From: Symsagittifera roscoffensis | Lineage: Eukaryota > Xenacoelomorpha > Acoela > Convolutidae | Direction: 5' to 3' | Length of the DNA stretch: 64,000 nt | Assembly (NCBI RefSeq): GCF_963678635.1 | Contig: NW_026971553.1 | Location: 1 to 64,000, forward strand | Shown here: piece after piece, positions 1 through 11,024 of the stretch | How the letters are laid out: every line of letters begins with the position of its first letter | Position numbering within the stretch: position 1 is the stretch's first letter | The notes under the pieces: generated by a model | Database searches by the model: none | Told to the model about the DNA's origin: nothing | The model's input: only the letters and a program-made list of their open reading frames with translations | Made by a program: the position numbers and the translations under genes

Positions 1-1133
1 AATCGCATTTTAAAGTCTATGAAGCAGTAATAATATAAAAAAATTTAATTTAATTTGAAAAATTTTTTAAAAGCTTGTGAGAAGTTTAAGCTTTTTTATG
101 AAAATCATCCCCCCACACGCCATATAAAGTACAAATTTTATAGATTTCGCTCCTAGTAACAAGGCAAATGAGCTTCCTTCTACAAATTTGGAACGATTTC
201 TAGGACGGATTAAATCTTGCTTACGCGTTAATAGAGCGAAATGTATCGCACGTTAATTGTGTCAAATTGGCCAAAATAAACCCCCATAACTTTGCAAAAA
301 ATGATCACAGGTGAATTAATTTTTCAAACTCAAGCTTATGACAACAATAGATTTCGAATGATATTAAAAATTTCCGTTAAAAATAACAAGTTAAAAAGTC
401 GAAATTTGTCTGAAGAAAAAACCCACCCCGAGCACAAATATTCCGTATTTTCGTTCCGAAAGTCGGAAGAATCAGGCGAACTAACTGATCATAATACTTT
501 GACCAAATTAAGCACTTATATCGGGAGAACAACGTTTATAGTTAAGCAAAAACAATTCGAGACCAGTTCAGGGCAGCCGGAACCTTCATAATTTTGCGCT
601 TGTACGCGCAGTCTTGTTGTTTTGACTTTGGACAGATTATTTTAGCTCGGTTTTTTTTCTCTAGAAAGTTTTCGAGTTTTTGACTAGCTGATGTTGACGG
701 AATTTATTATATCATCCGATTTTTTTTTGTTATTTGAGCTCAAATTTAAAATATTTTTCACCTTTGATATTTTTGCTTACGGGCTTTCTAAGATTGCCAA
801 TTTGGGACTATAAATGCGCGATATGTTTGCGCTGTTTTCGCGAAGCGAGACTTACTCCGTCCTAAAAAAAACTTGGTTGATGCTAGCTAGTTGTCACAAT
901 TGCTACGTTACTAGGAGCAAAAGCATAATTTCGTGCTGTATATGGCCGGTTGACCTAAAAACAGAATCTCAAAAACTTTTTCTGTTTTTTGATCAGTTTT
1001 TTTGAAGCGAACACTGCTCCATAGGCTTTAAAAGGCAGTCTGAACATTAAGGGTTTTTCTGTTATCTATGGAGTTAAGAGCGTTATAATTTTTTTCTGCG
1101 CACTGAATGCAGAAGTTGTTGTTTCAGTCGAAC

Positions 1134-1168
1134 GAATTTGGTCAAAAGGATATTTAAGTCGAGTTCAT
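1134..1168 (+). repeat. 35-bp dispersed direct repeat, copy 1
   Basis: This block matches 1826-1860 with four mismatches by eye and shares the core AAGGATATT. The sequences around the two copies do not align further, so this is either a short conserved signal or the last trace of an old duplicated element. Confidence 0.5.
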
Positions 1169-1825
1169 CTTTTGAAATATGAACAGCTGGCTTTGTGGCC
1201 AATTGAAACAGTTCAAAAGATGTCACACTTTCTGCGCCTTGGAGATATTAGCTCCCACACAAGAGATTGGATTGAACAAAACCTGATGAGCAAGAATCCC
1301 GTGAAAACAAATAGTGGCTACTTGACAAAAAATAAAAACGCAGTTGATCACATCCAAACTTGGAACCCAGAAGAGTTCAACAACAAATCCATTATTTGCT
1401 GGCATGTGTTGAAACATTTGCAATACAACACAATATATTAAATTCTTAAATGAATTATAAGTTCAATTTCAAATATAATATCTGATATTTTCATAGTGCC
1501 ATCTTACAATACGGATCAGCCACTAAGACACTACGGCATTCAAATTGAAAAACAAAACTGATTACTGCAATAGTTTTTGGACTGTGGAGGCGAAAAACTT
1601 AGAAAGAATATAGTATATTTTAAGCTTTTCAATGTCAGGTTAATGCATGCAGGGATGCGGAAAACGATTTACGAACATAAATATGAAAAACTATTTATTT
1701 TTGTATTTTTTCAACAAAAAATTCTTTTTTTAAACGATCGGAATATTTGATAATTTTTCTAGAGCCGTCTGTATACGAATCAAATATACAATTGTTCCGG
1801 TGTTCTATCCAATCACAAAATAGTC

Positions 1826-1860
1826 GAATTCGGTCCAAAGGATATTCAAGTCGAATTCAT
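1826..1860 (+). repeat. 35-bp dispersed direct repeat, copy 2
   Basis: Second copy of the block at 1134-1168, in the same orientation, 692 bp downstream. Confidence 0.5.
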
Positions 1861-2277
1861 TATATTTTTATTAAACTTCGGATAAATCAACTACAGCGGT
1901 TATTTACGGCTCTTACCGAAGAAAAAAAAACAATTTTGCTCTGGATAACGATAGGGGAATAAAGGAGGGACGAACCGTTTAAAATAAAAAAACCTTCATG
2001 ATAACACGTTCATGAAATGTCAACACTTTTTCAAAAAGTTATCAAAAAAAAAAAACAGCACATCTCATGTCAAGTCAACAATATCAAATTTCAAAACGAA
2101 ATTGAAAATTTTCTGTACCAAAAGTAAATAAATTCAGTTTAAGAAAGGGAGAGCAAACGACAATCATTAACAACAGAATTGAGAACCTAATCAAAATGGG
2201 GGATTTTTTTTTAGGTCGACCAAATTGATTTTTTGAGCTCTCCTAAATCACTATAAAGACCCCATTTTGACCAAATT

Positions 2278-2412
2278 TTCTGCGCCGCAAACAAAATTTT
2301 GAAAAAAGGCCAAATTTTGAAAAAAGGCCAAAAAAAGCGTTTGAAAAAAGGCCAAAAAAAATTTTGAAAAAAGCAAATAAAATTTTGAAAAAAGGCCAAA
2401 AAAAGCATTTTT
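2278..2412. repeat. degenerate A-rich minisatellite
   Basis: Irregular tandem copies of a unit close to TTTTGAAAAAAGGCCAAA occur about five to six times with length variation. They create long meaningless frames on the minus strand rich in Phe, Lys and Trp, which should not be read as genes. Confidence 0.7.
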
Positions 2413-2522
2413 GGAAAACTTTGACCAAAAAATTGCATCTTTTCGGCGCGCGCTCCTTCCTCAAAATTAGTATAAATTGGCGCCAAAGGCACTTTTAGAA
2501 AATTTTTAGGGTCCGTCATCAA

Positions 2523-3997
2523 AAAATCGATACCTCAGAAAAGTACAAAAGGGGGACCCTTTGGGTTGGCAAGGAATCAAATTCCTGAGGGGAGGGCGTC
2601 CGCCCCCTGCACCCCCTTCCTTAATCCGCCCCTGACATGTTGCCTCAAATTGAAAGCTTGAGGCAGTTCGTTGCCCCAATACGTATGTATCAAAGGTTTT
2701 TGTTTTATTTATTTTTTTTGTTATGCACGCACTTCTGGTTTTAATTGCTCAAAGTGTTGCTGAGCAAATATTAAATAACGTAACTGCTCAAAAAAGCGAA
2801 CTGTTACGTTAGTCGAATATACAGAAAGACGTGCCGGTAACGTCCCCAAACCTGGAAACCGGGTTCGAACCCCCGCCCCGACTCCCACCAAACCTTTTTT
2901 TGATTTTCTTTATACGTAAAACTCATTGTTTTAGTTCATAGAATGGCCTTGGTCGACCTTGATTGTCAGGTTTTTGTCTGTGTTTAGCCAAAAGTGTGCG
3001 CTTGAACATGCAAAAAAGCTCGGTTCTGTTAAAAGTAGAAACTTTATTGAGTTTGTTATGCGTACTTAAACTTCGAACTATTTTTCTTTTGGGCCATTAG
3101 ATGGTCAAAATTACCGAGACCAAAACAATTCAATACAAATTCGCATGTAGTATTTTTTGAGCAGCACAATGAGACAACACAATGACAGACATTGCATCCT
3201 TCATGATGATCTCAAAATAAAATTCCCGTAAACAGCACTTTTAAATCTTTGAAGTAAAATATCTTCTAAACAAACTCAATTACTTCATTACTCAATTATA
3301 CCAAATTAGATTGAAGCCATCATCCTAAGTTTAGTAGTAAATAATTTAGAAAATGTTTATATTCTGAAATAAAACATTAAAACTTTTTCTATAGTTTGAT
3401 TTTGAATTCAGAATGTCATGTTGTCACCATTCCCACCTAAAGTCTGGAACAGGAAACCGAAAAAAATCGCGCAACAAATCAGTTGCTACAGAAGTCGTTA
3501 TTAAATATTTTTCTCATTTGCAGAATTTGGACAATTGGTTGGAACCATTTTTTTCATTCTGCTCGTGTAGTCTCTTTTTCAATCTTTTTTATGTAGCCCC
3601 AAACGTCTCAAGGAATGCCTAGGCTTGTCACGATGGCCTTTATTAGCAATCTACTCATTTTTCAAATAATTTATTGACAGCGAATCATCGGAAATAGAAA
3701 AAATGCCGGATTAATTTTTTTTGCTAAAATTATGTTTACTACAGTTTTCTTTGCAAAATTAAATACAAAACGAAAACAAAATTATACCAAATCTTGCACT
3801 ATGATATTGCAATAATTTTCTAATCCGTCATGTAAAAACCCTGCGCAAAAAGGAGAAACTCTCGAAACCATTTTTCAATAGCAAAATGCCTAATCAAAAA
3901 TCTAAAAATCTTCGCAAAGGAAAACTTCTATTTACTTTATTAAAGCTTTCTTTCTTGGATTTTTGTGGCAGATAACAGAAAAGGGGAGACGGAGCAA
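2523..3997. other. intergenic DNA
   Basis: No gene recognised. A short GC-rich patch around 2570-2635 differs sharply from its AT-rich surroundings and looks like the edge of an unidentified repeat. The only other item is the tRNA-like piece listed separately. Confidence 0.4.
2821..2900 (+). other. tRNA-like (SINE-like) remnant with B box
   Basis: The 11-mer GGTTCGAACCC at 2862-2872 matches the RNA polymerase III B box and T-arm of tRNAs, and a CCCACCA-like string follows. I cannot fold a complete cloverleaf, because the T stem has a mismatch and no A box sits at the right distance. A truncated tRNA-derived SINE is more likely than a functional tRNA gene. Confidence 0.3.
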
Positions 3998-4340
3998 TAA
4001 GCAGAATGGTCTAAGAGCAGAACGGCTCCAAGAGCAGAAAGACAGAAAAATAATAACTTTTATTGATTAATACGGGCAAATTGATGAAAAAATTATCAGA
4101 ATCGTCAAAAATGCCAAGAAAATGAATAAATTATTCATGAATTGAATAATTTAATCAATTTTTTTTTCATTGAATTTTTAGAATGAATCTCGATTAAATT
4201 ACTCAAGTTATGCATAAAATATTAGTTTCTTTGATAATATTGACTATTATAATACTTAAGTTACCGATCAGCTTCTAAAAGTTAATATTTTTCTGTTTTC
4301 CTGCTTTTGGACTCATTCTGCTCTTAGACCAGTCTGCTTA
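3998..4340. mobile_element. MITE-like element with ~65-bp imperfect terminal inverted repeats
   Basis: The left end starts TAAGCAGAATGGTCTAAG and the right end is its imperfect reverse complement, ending CTTAGACCAGTCTGCTTA. Pairing continues inward over about 65 bases on each side (GAGCAG, then CAGAAAAATA). The interior is AT-rich and non-coding. The outermost bases are TA, so a TA target duplication is possible but cannot be told from the repeat itself. This is a non-autonomous DNA transposon of unknown superfamily. Confidence 0.65.
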
Positions 4341-4621
4341 CTAACTGGCCATCCGAAAAATGGCTGTTTGGTTTTACAACTAAAAATAAATGAAAAATTT
4401 TTTGTTTGGTTTCAAATGGTGCAAGCAAAAGTATTCACAGTTATCATCCTGGCAGCTCCATTTACTCATCCATTCATAGACTCTATAAGAAGAGGACCAC
4501 ATATTAATTTTTAATTAACGCTTTGTTTTGATACAGTTGAGAACGGTAAATACGCTAGCTGATTCCTTCCCTTAAAAAGCGAAAGGTGCGAATCTCAAAA
4601 TGTGCCGAAAAACCACCATTA

Positions 4622-5031
4622 TGGAACCTGATCTAAACTACATTTTATGATTGGATAAATTAGATATTTTACCAATGTAAAGTATTTAATATTAACCAAT
4701 CATGATCCATCTGACTAACAATCCACTTATTTGTAAGTGCTGAAATTACTTGTAATTTCAGCACCAGAGAGATTTGAATTTAACTTAGAAATTAGTTGAC
4801 TCTCCAAGAAGACTTCAGCAACCGCAATAAACCAGTATACCCTAGATCTATTGAGCCTAGCAGAGTCTAGTTAAACAACCTGAGACTAGATAGTATAAGA
4901 GTAAGATTAGGATCGGTATTAGACTAAGAAGTTGCACGAATCTATCCGGCCGAAAATAAGATAGCGCGACGAGCAGACGGTGTACCCTATCCGAAATTAC
5001 TCTATGAGTTATACCCATCGGTCATAACTCA
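4622..5031 (+). repeat. 5' LTR of Element 1
   Basis: A 410-bp repeat, TG...CA, also found complete at 32530-33008 and truncated at 31111-31447. It is preceded by target duplication ATTA and followed two bases later by the primer-binding site. No strong TATA box is visible; the string GATAGTATAAGAG is the closest. Confidence 0.9.
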
Positions 5032-5033
5032 TC

Positions 5034-5044
5034 TGGTGCGACCA
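5034..5044 (+). promoter_or_regulatory. primer-binding site of Element 1
   Basis: TGGTGCGACCA lies two bases after the LTR. It starts with the obligatory TGG that pairs with a tRNA CCA end. The same 11-mer follows the LTR of Element 2 (42776-42786), so both use the same primer tRNA, whose identity I cannot assign. Confidence 0.85.
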
Positions 5045-5118
5045 TAAGTCTCGAACAAGACCTTAATAGCTTAGAATTAACCAATAATAGATTAGAATTT
5101 AGACAAAACATTTACAAA

Positions 5119-5352
5119 ATGTTATACGACAATAATTTAATCGAAATGTCTCTACGACTCAATAGATCAGAGCCAATATTCCGAACGATAACAGAACTAC
5201 TCGGAAATGGAAAAAGACCTCGAACCAGAGACGACATACGACAAAGCAGAAACTTACCATATAGTTATATGATAGTTCGGCAAAAGCCAGAACAAACTTT
5301 TGTATTTAGAATACTACTAGCAATGAATTTAGATTTTCATTTGCAAACATAA
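5119..5352 (+). CDS. small ORF in leader (77 aa), unrecognised
   Basis: An ATG-initiated frame 75 bp after the primer site. It encodes a basic protein (several Arg, and RPRTRDD-like charged stretches) with no known domain. It could be a short accessory exon, an upstream ORF regulating gag, or chance. Nothing comparable stands out in Element 2's leader. Confidence 0.25.
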   Translation: MLYDNNLIEMSLRLNRSEPIFRTITELLGNGKRPRTRDDIRQSRNLPYSYMIVRQKPEQTFVFRILLAMNLDFHLQT

Positions 5353-5678
5353 AATTTTGAAGTCAATCTTCAAAATCATTACAGGCGCTAAACAAAATTA
5401 TTAATATACAATAACGATTGATAAAAAGATCTCAGATCGTTTTCCTAAATTCTGCAGTAATATACAAAACATGTTTGAAAAATATTTATTGAAAAATCAA
5501 AATAAAAATTAGTAGCATGACAATAAATGGTTAGTAATTATAAATCATCCTGTTGTTCCAGCTTCATCACCTAAACATAACAGCATTCATAAGCTCACTA
5601 ATATCATAAAAGTACTAAATCTTTTCTTTACACAAATTTAAATCATTTTAAACTTAAATTCACTTAATTTTAAAATCA

Positions 5679-5763
5679 GATCATCAAGGCTTATCCTTGG
5701 ATCTTAAATCATTTTCTATTTAATTAAATTTAAAACTTGATCATCAAGGCCTATCCTTGGATC
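5679..5763 (+). promoter_or_regulatory. two tandem leader hairpins
   Basis: Two near-identical 25-mers (5679-5703 and 5739-5763) each contain a self-complementary GATC..CAAGG/CCTTGGATC stem with a CTTAT or CCTAT loop. They sit in the untranslated leader between the primer site and gag, where retroviruses carry packaging and dimerisation signals. That role is inference. The rest of the leader (5764-6279) has three looser repeats around TCCAACCCT and no gene. Confidence 0.5.
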
Positions 5764-6279
5764 AAAAAGAACAACTTTGTTCTCCCCCACCCACTTAACT
5801 AGTGTCTAACGACCTCAAACGTCGATTCACTATCCAACCCTTTCTAAAAACCCAGGACTAATAGAAATTTTTGAACAAAACTAATCATTCAAATTAGGAT
5901 AAACAGTGAAGAACTTCGGTTATTCATCCTTCACTTGATCCCCCCTCTTACCAGACCCAGGATAAATCTTAGACTTAGTAAGTTTAAAATAGTATCTAAC
6001 GAACTACTCGCGTTCTAATTATACCTGAACCTTGTGGATCGATTTACTATTCTCCAACCCTGAACACAATCACTAACCTTAAGTAAGATTAAGTAAGTTA
6101 ACACCTTAGCTTATACTAGCCACGAGAAAGTATAAAATCATTCTTCGGAATTGATATACTTTTCTCCCCAACCCTGAACAAATAGACCCAGGTTAGGCTA
6201 ACAAAAAAATCGTAAGGACTAACAGTTTAAGCAAATAGAAATCATTTAACAACCTTTTGCACCCGTCATCCTAAACCTT

Positions 6280-6747
6280 ATGTCATTTAAAAACCTAGGA
6301 AATAAACAAACAATCGTTTTACACAATTGTGAAACAGATAACAAAAAATACGACCTTGTAATCACACCTCATACACAAACAGTTGGATACATTAGAACAA
6401 AACGACAAACATTAAAGAGAAAAATAATAACTAAACAAAGACAAATAACACGAAAAAGATTTTCAAAAAATCGAAACGCATTTTCAGAACCAGAAACCAA
6501 CAGTTTAGACGAACTTTATAAACTAAAAGAATCAATAGATAAAAATTGCCCAATTCACGATCAATTATATTTCTCTGACTCAGAAACAACTTCAAATTCA
6601 TCAAAAAGAGGAAAAAGAAGAATAAAAAAGCAGTATAAACACAAACCAGTACATTTATACAATTGGAATCAACCAATTAGACACATTGATAATTACATAT
6701 TAACAGTCATCGAACGAAAAAATGAGCTCAACGCACACCCCAGGTGA
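6280..6747 (+). CDS. 155-aa basic protein upstream of gag, unrecognised
   Basis: An ATG-started frame of 155 codons, very rich in Lys, Arg and Asn, with clustered basic stretches such as KRGKRRIKK near residue 110 that could act as nuclear or nucleic-acid-binding signals. No domain is recognised. Its last 26 bases overlap the start of the gag frame in another frame, so both could be read from one RNA by leaky scanning or reinitiation. The base bias is the same A-rich, G-poor one as the rest of Element 1. It may be an accessory protein or a leader peptide. Confidence 0.45.
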   Translation: MSFKNLGNKQTIVLHNCETDNKKYDLVITPHTQTVGYIRTKRQTLKRKIITKQRQITRKRFSKNRNAFSEPETNSLDELYKLKESIDKNCPIHDQLYFSDSETTSNSSKRGKRRIKKQYKHKPVHLYNWNQPIRHIDNYILTVIERKNELNAHPR

Positions 6748-8251
6748 AGAAAGTCCAGATGATGATGATATCTTCCCCTTTATCGTAGATGCAACCACTG
6801 ATAGAGGACAGCATATATTTTGCAAAAATTTACTCTTAAATTTGTTTGAACCCGGAATCAGTCCATGTAAAACAGAGTTCCCAGATGTAAAAATCAAAAG
6901 ACAAATTATCGATCACTATCTAAAAGATATATGTAACCTAACACAACAATACGGAATCTACTCCATAGAATTCAACTCACCAAATCAGAATCACAATAAA
7001 TATATAATTCAAACAGACGACCTTGATTTAGAATTTTCAAAAGTATTCTCAGAATATATAAAAAGCATCCAATATCATAACTCACAAAGAGCAAACTCCA
7101 TATTCACCAATGAAGTTTTTGCGATAATATATAGTTATATATCGATATTAGAAAACGAAATCCAGATACCAAATGTCTCACCGACAGAAACATCTAAACA
7201 TATAAGAGTACGACATGAAATCACACTACTCTCTAGTTTTCTAAATATAATTAAAGAAAATTTCACGAAAGATGAAGTTTCCCAACATACAAAACACGAC
7301 TTACAAAAAATTTTGGCATGGTTCATAATAGATTATTTCACACATAATATTGATTTTATTTCACAAGCAAGAAAAAATTTTAGACCCCAAAACTCAAACG
7401 ATGATACTGCCATCACAGAACAATCAGACTATGTTTGGGACCCCGAATGGTCTCATCCCGCATTCATAAACTTCCCACAATCAATCTCAAGTGAAGCAAT
7501 AAGTACGATCTCTTATGTAAGAGATTATGTAAGAGTAATACCATTAACCATTGATGCAACACCATTAAACTATAATACATTCTTACCCGATATGCAAAAT
7601 AATAGTTTAAACTCTACAGTCATACACAATGAAAACCTCAATGGAACTAGGAATCTTACTCAACAAGATATCCAGACACCATCACACTTCATAAATGAAG
7701 AAATCGTACACACAACAACTACACAACAAAGTATTTCACCAATACGTCCCAACTTAACAACACCAAGAAATACAAACCCTTCACAAACACAGGTAACCTT
7801 ACAATCAACCGTTAAACCTTCGGTTGCCCCAAAATATTCACACATGGATTACCAAACATACAGACCTATGACAATACCGCCAAAAACACGCAAAACGTTC
7901 ACTAGAAACAATTTTGCAGACCATAATTATAATTACACACATCCATCAAAAACAAATTATCAACCGCGAAAAAATTTTAGTAATTATACAAGATCTCGAA
8001 ACTGGGATAACCCAATAGCACAACCTAATTCAGTAAATTTCCAAACAAATTTACATCCTCCACAGGATCGTAGTGAAAACTATCCATTTTTTCAACAAAA
8101 TAAAAATAAAAAACAAACATCTTATCAAATGGATTACTTATCCTCAGATGATGATTTCTTACAACCAGATTTATTTGCACCCTATAATTTTTTCTCCACA
8201 ACCAATAGATACACAAAATCAACATCCAATTCAGCAACAAAACCCAATTAA
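6722..8251 (+). pseudogene. gag: Gag N-terminal part, copy 1 (frame-broken)
   Basis: The only copy of gag with its true ATG (after GAACGAAAAA). Residues 1-~490 form a long N-terminal extension with an acidic start (EESPDDDD), a helical middle section and a Thr/Pro/Gln-rich linker. A 50-bp deletion at about 8188, seen by comparison with copy 2, throws the frame off, so the last ~20 residues are out of frame and the protein stops before the capsid-like domain. The true reading frame resumes in the next feature. Confidence 0.7.
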
Positions 8252-10970
8252 TACACAATCTTTTCAACCAATTCAGCAACAAAACCCAATGATTGCAAAC
8301 TCGTACCAACCAACACAAATGCAAAATGAAATACCACTCCCATATTATCTTCAACAACACGAAATAACAAGAAATCAACTTTCAAATTTTTCTCAAATGC
8401 CAAATGCAGCAGAATCATTACAAATGACAATGAATCCATACCTTATGGGTGGATCATCAATAACATCAAATAAACCTTTAATGGTATTCACAGGAACAGA
8501 CCCTGAATATTCTGTAGAAGACTATTTAAATGCAGTAACAGCAAATTTGATTTTAAATATAGGACCTGAACCAATTAATACGCCACTACATCAAAACTGG
8601 ATACATCGACGCACAGCGTTGATACAAACAACTTTAGATGGTGCAGCCCAAAAATGGTTTTCAGTATTGCCTATAGAAATAAAATCAAATTGGAAAAGAT
8701 TTACACAAGAATTTTCAAAAATGTTTGACTCCGAAAGAAACAAACAACAACAAAGAGTTTTATGTAATGAAATTCGCAGATTACCAAACGAAACCATCAA
8801 GCAATTAGCAGTACGAATCGAAACACTAGTTCGAAAAGCATATTCATTAAATACACATGACTATAAAAACACAAAGATGACAGAAATCTTAATGATGACC
8901 TTAACACCGCAATTAAGAAAAATAGCAATAAAAAAGAGAGCATCCCATCCTTCTTCAATTCGAGAACCCGATTTAGATTTTCGAAAACTAGTAGACAAAC
9001 TAGAACAAGCAGAAAACACAATGAAACTCGAAGAAACGGAAAATCTGAAATTACAATACGTTAACAGAATTGAAACAGCTTCCACAAATATAAACAATAT
9101 ACAGGAATCAGATATAGACCTCGTTGAAAAAATCACTGAAATACTCAATATTTACGAAAAACACCCAAACTTTAAAGGCAAACCATCCTTCAAAAAATGG
9201 TGTAATTATTGCCGACGATACGGACATAGTATTTCTGAATGTAGACAAAAACAGCAAGACAATCAAAATAAACCTCAAAAATATAAAGAACCAAATAAAT
9301 CATTCTATCAATACATGAAAAAAGATCAAAATCTACCGAACAAAACTGTGTACAGCAACAACAGTTCAGGAAAACCACTCCCGAACAATACAAATTATAC
9401 AAGAAATCAATCACCATATAACTCAAATTATAGAGGAAGATCACCAGAACGAAGAAACACGCAAAATTCATCACAAAATCACTACAATAGACCAAATAGT
9501 CGAAATAACTATTCCAGACCAAATTCAAATACACAACGATTTGTTTCTAGATCTAATTCCCAATCAAGAAATAATTACTATCCAAACAATCAATCACGAA
9601 ATTCATCATACAATAGAAATAGAAACTACTCCAATAATCGGAATAGAAGTTATTCAAACAACCGAAACCAGAATTACCCGAACAATCAATCAAGGAATAA
9701 TTCATATAATAGATCGAACTATAACAGACCAAACAATAATTACCAAAATAGATCGCGAAATAATTCACAAAATCGACACTCAAGTTATAATAATCGTTAT
9801 AGAAATTATTCCCAGTCACCACACCGGAATAATAATAACTATAATAATTCTAATAATCGCCACAGAAGTAGTACACCTAAACATCAAAGACATATCAATC
9901 AAGTACAATCTAATCCAGAAACAACATCAGACCCTCCAGGTATTGATGACACAGTAACTGATACGTTACAACTCAATCAAATAAACTGTGGATCATCAGA
10001 TTCAGAAAGCGATGCAGAAAACACTCTCTCCATCAATATGATAAAAGTCGAAAATGACTATGAACCTGTTATATATGAACAACCTTTTTCATCACACATA
10101 TATGAGAATCAATCAGAACTCCTTCACAATTATTATATTGAACCCGTCCATTCCACACCGACGACACAAAAAACTAATGAAATTAACACTACAAATCAAC
10201 CCAATGAGAACGAAAAAACAAAATGCTTGAATACAAATCACATCTATCAAAACATACAAAAAGAACAACCCAAAGAAAAAATTTGGACAATACCATTTCT
10301 TTTAGAAAGTCCAAGAAGCAAAGAATTTCAACCACCAGATCTTGAAATTGATTTTTTAATTGATTCAGGAGCAGAATCAAATATAATAAACATTCCCACA
10401 TGGAATGAAATAAAAACCTTACACCCAAAGCTAACACCTCTTGAAACCTCCAGCAAACTAGCAACAGCACAAGGATCAACATTAATAAACTACGGAAAAA
10501 TTCAATTATTTCTTCTCCCCACAAGAACAATGGAACAAAACAAAATTTTAACCGAACCATTTAAACAAATATTCCATATCACTGATATTAAATATAATAT
10601 CATTGGAATACCATTTATCTCTAAATATATACCAACAATCAACATATTGAATAGTAAAATATTAATCAAAGATAAATATACAAAAACAAAAGACACATCC
10701 CTAACATTTTTTCAAAGATTAAATAAACAACCACCATTCTTTTCAAAATTTTATCCAATATATAACCAACAAAGAAAACACCTGAAACCACTATCAGGAA
10801 ACATCTATAATTTTTCAATCAAACAAGTTCACCAATATGATAAAAAACAAAACAAACAAAAATTTTATATGTCAGATTTTGAATTCAAACCTATTCATAA
10901 GTTTTTCAAAATCACAATCTCATCAATAAAATATTTGAAAAACTCGAATTCAGATATTATTTTGGAATCT
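6946..10970 (+). repeat. tandem gag-pro unit 1 (4025 bp)
   Basis: First of three head-to-tail copies of an internal segment running from within gag to just after the protease. Units 1 and 2 differ mainly by a 50-bp deletion in unit 1 and a 2-bp deletion in unit 2. The junctions at 10963-10980 and 15036-15055 carry a short templated filler (GGAATCTAC repeated), as expected from template switching. Confidence 0.9.
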
Positions 10971-11024
10971 ACAATACGGAATCTACTCCATAGAATTCAA
11001 CTCACCAAATCAGAATCACAATAA
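8190..11024 (+). pseudogene. Gag capsid-nucleocapsid plus protease, copy 1 (fragment)
   Basis: This frame has no authentic start, being the continuation of gag after the 50-bp deletion. It holds a Gln/Asn/Pro linker, a retrotransposon Gag (capsid-like) domain containing WFSVLP and FSKMFDSERN, and a CX2CX4HX4C zinc knuckle (CNYCRRYGHSISEC). Then come a ~140-residue Asn/Arg/Ser/Tyr-rich RNA-binding tail and an aspartic protease with the active-site string LIDSGAESN. It runs over the duplication junction at 10970 and stops at 11024 in a wrong frame, so it lacks RT, RNase H and integrase. Confidence 0.75.

Larger units (their letters stand above)
1..2277. other. AT-rich intergenic DNA
   Basis: I recognise no gene here. 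Open frames are under 100 codons, AT-rich and without known motifs. The stretch contains one pair of diverged 35-bp direct repeats (listed separately) and many A and T homopolymers. Confidence 0.5.

Noticed and set aside
1172-1441. 89-codon ORF with balanced composition
   Set aside because: No recognisable domain, no neighbours or splice signals, and overlapping minus-strand frame of similar length. Not enough to call a gene.
2211-2522. 103-codon minus-strand ORF rich in Phe/Trp
   Set aside because: Produced by the A-rich minisatellite on the opposite strand.
8073-8189. The ATG start and first ~39 residues of the 983-codon frame in gag copy 1
   Set aside because: This part is the gag DNA read in a wrong frame. 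The true protein sequence starts only after the 50-bp deletion.
9541-9957. 138-codon +1-frame ORF inside the Gag tail (also at 13614 and 17577), and a similar 166-codon one at 43893-44393 in Element 2
   Set aside because: Asn/Arg-rich AAT-AGA codons automatically give Ile/Thr-rich open frames when shifted by one base. The Element 1 copies match only because the DNA is duplicated. No independent evidence of coding.
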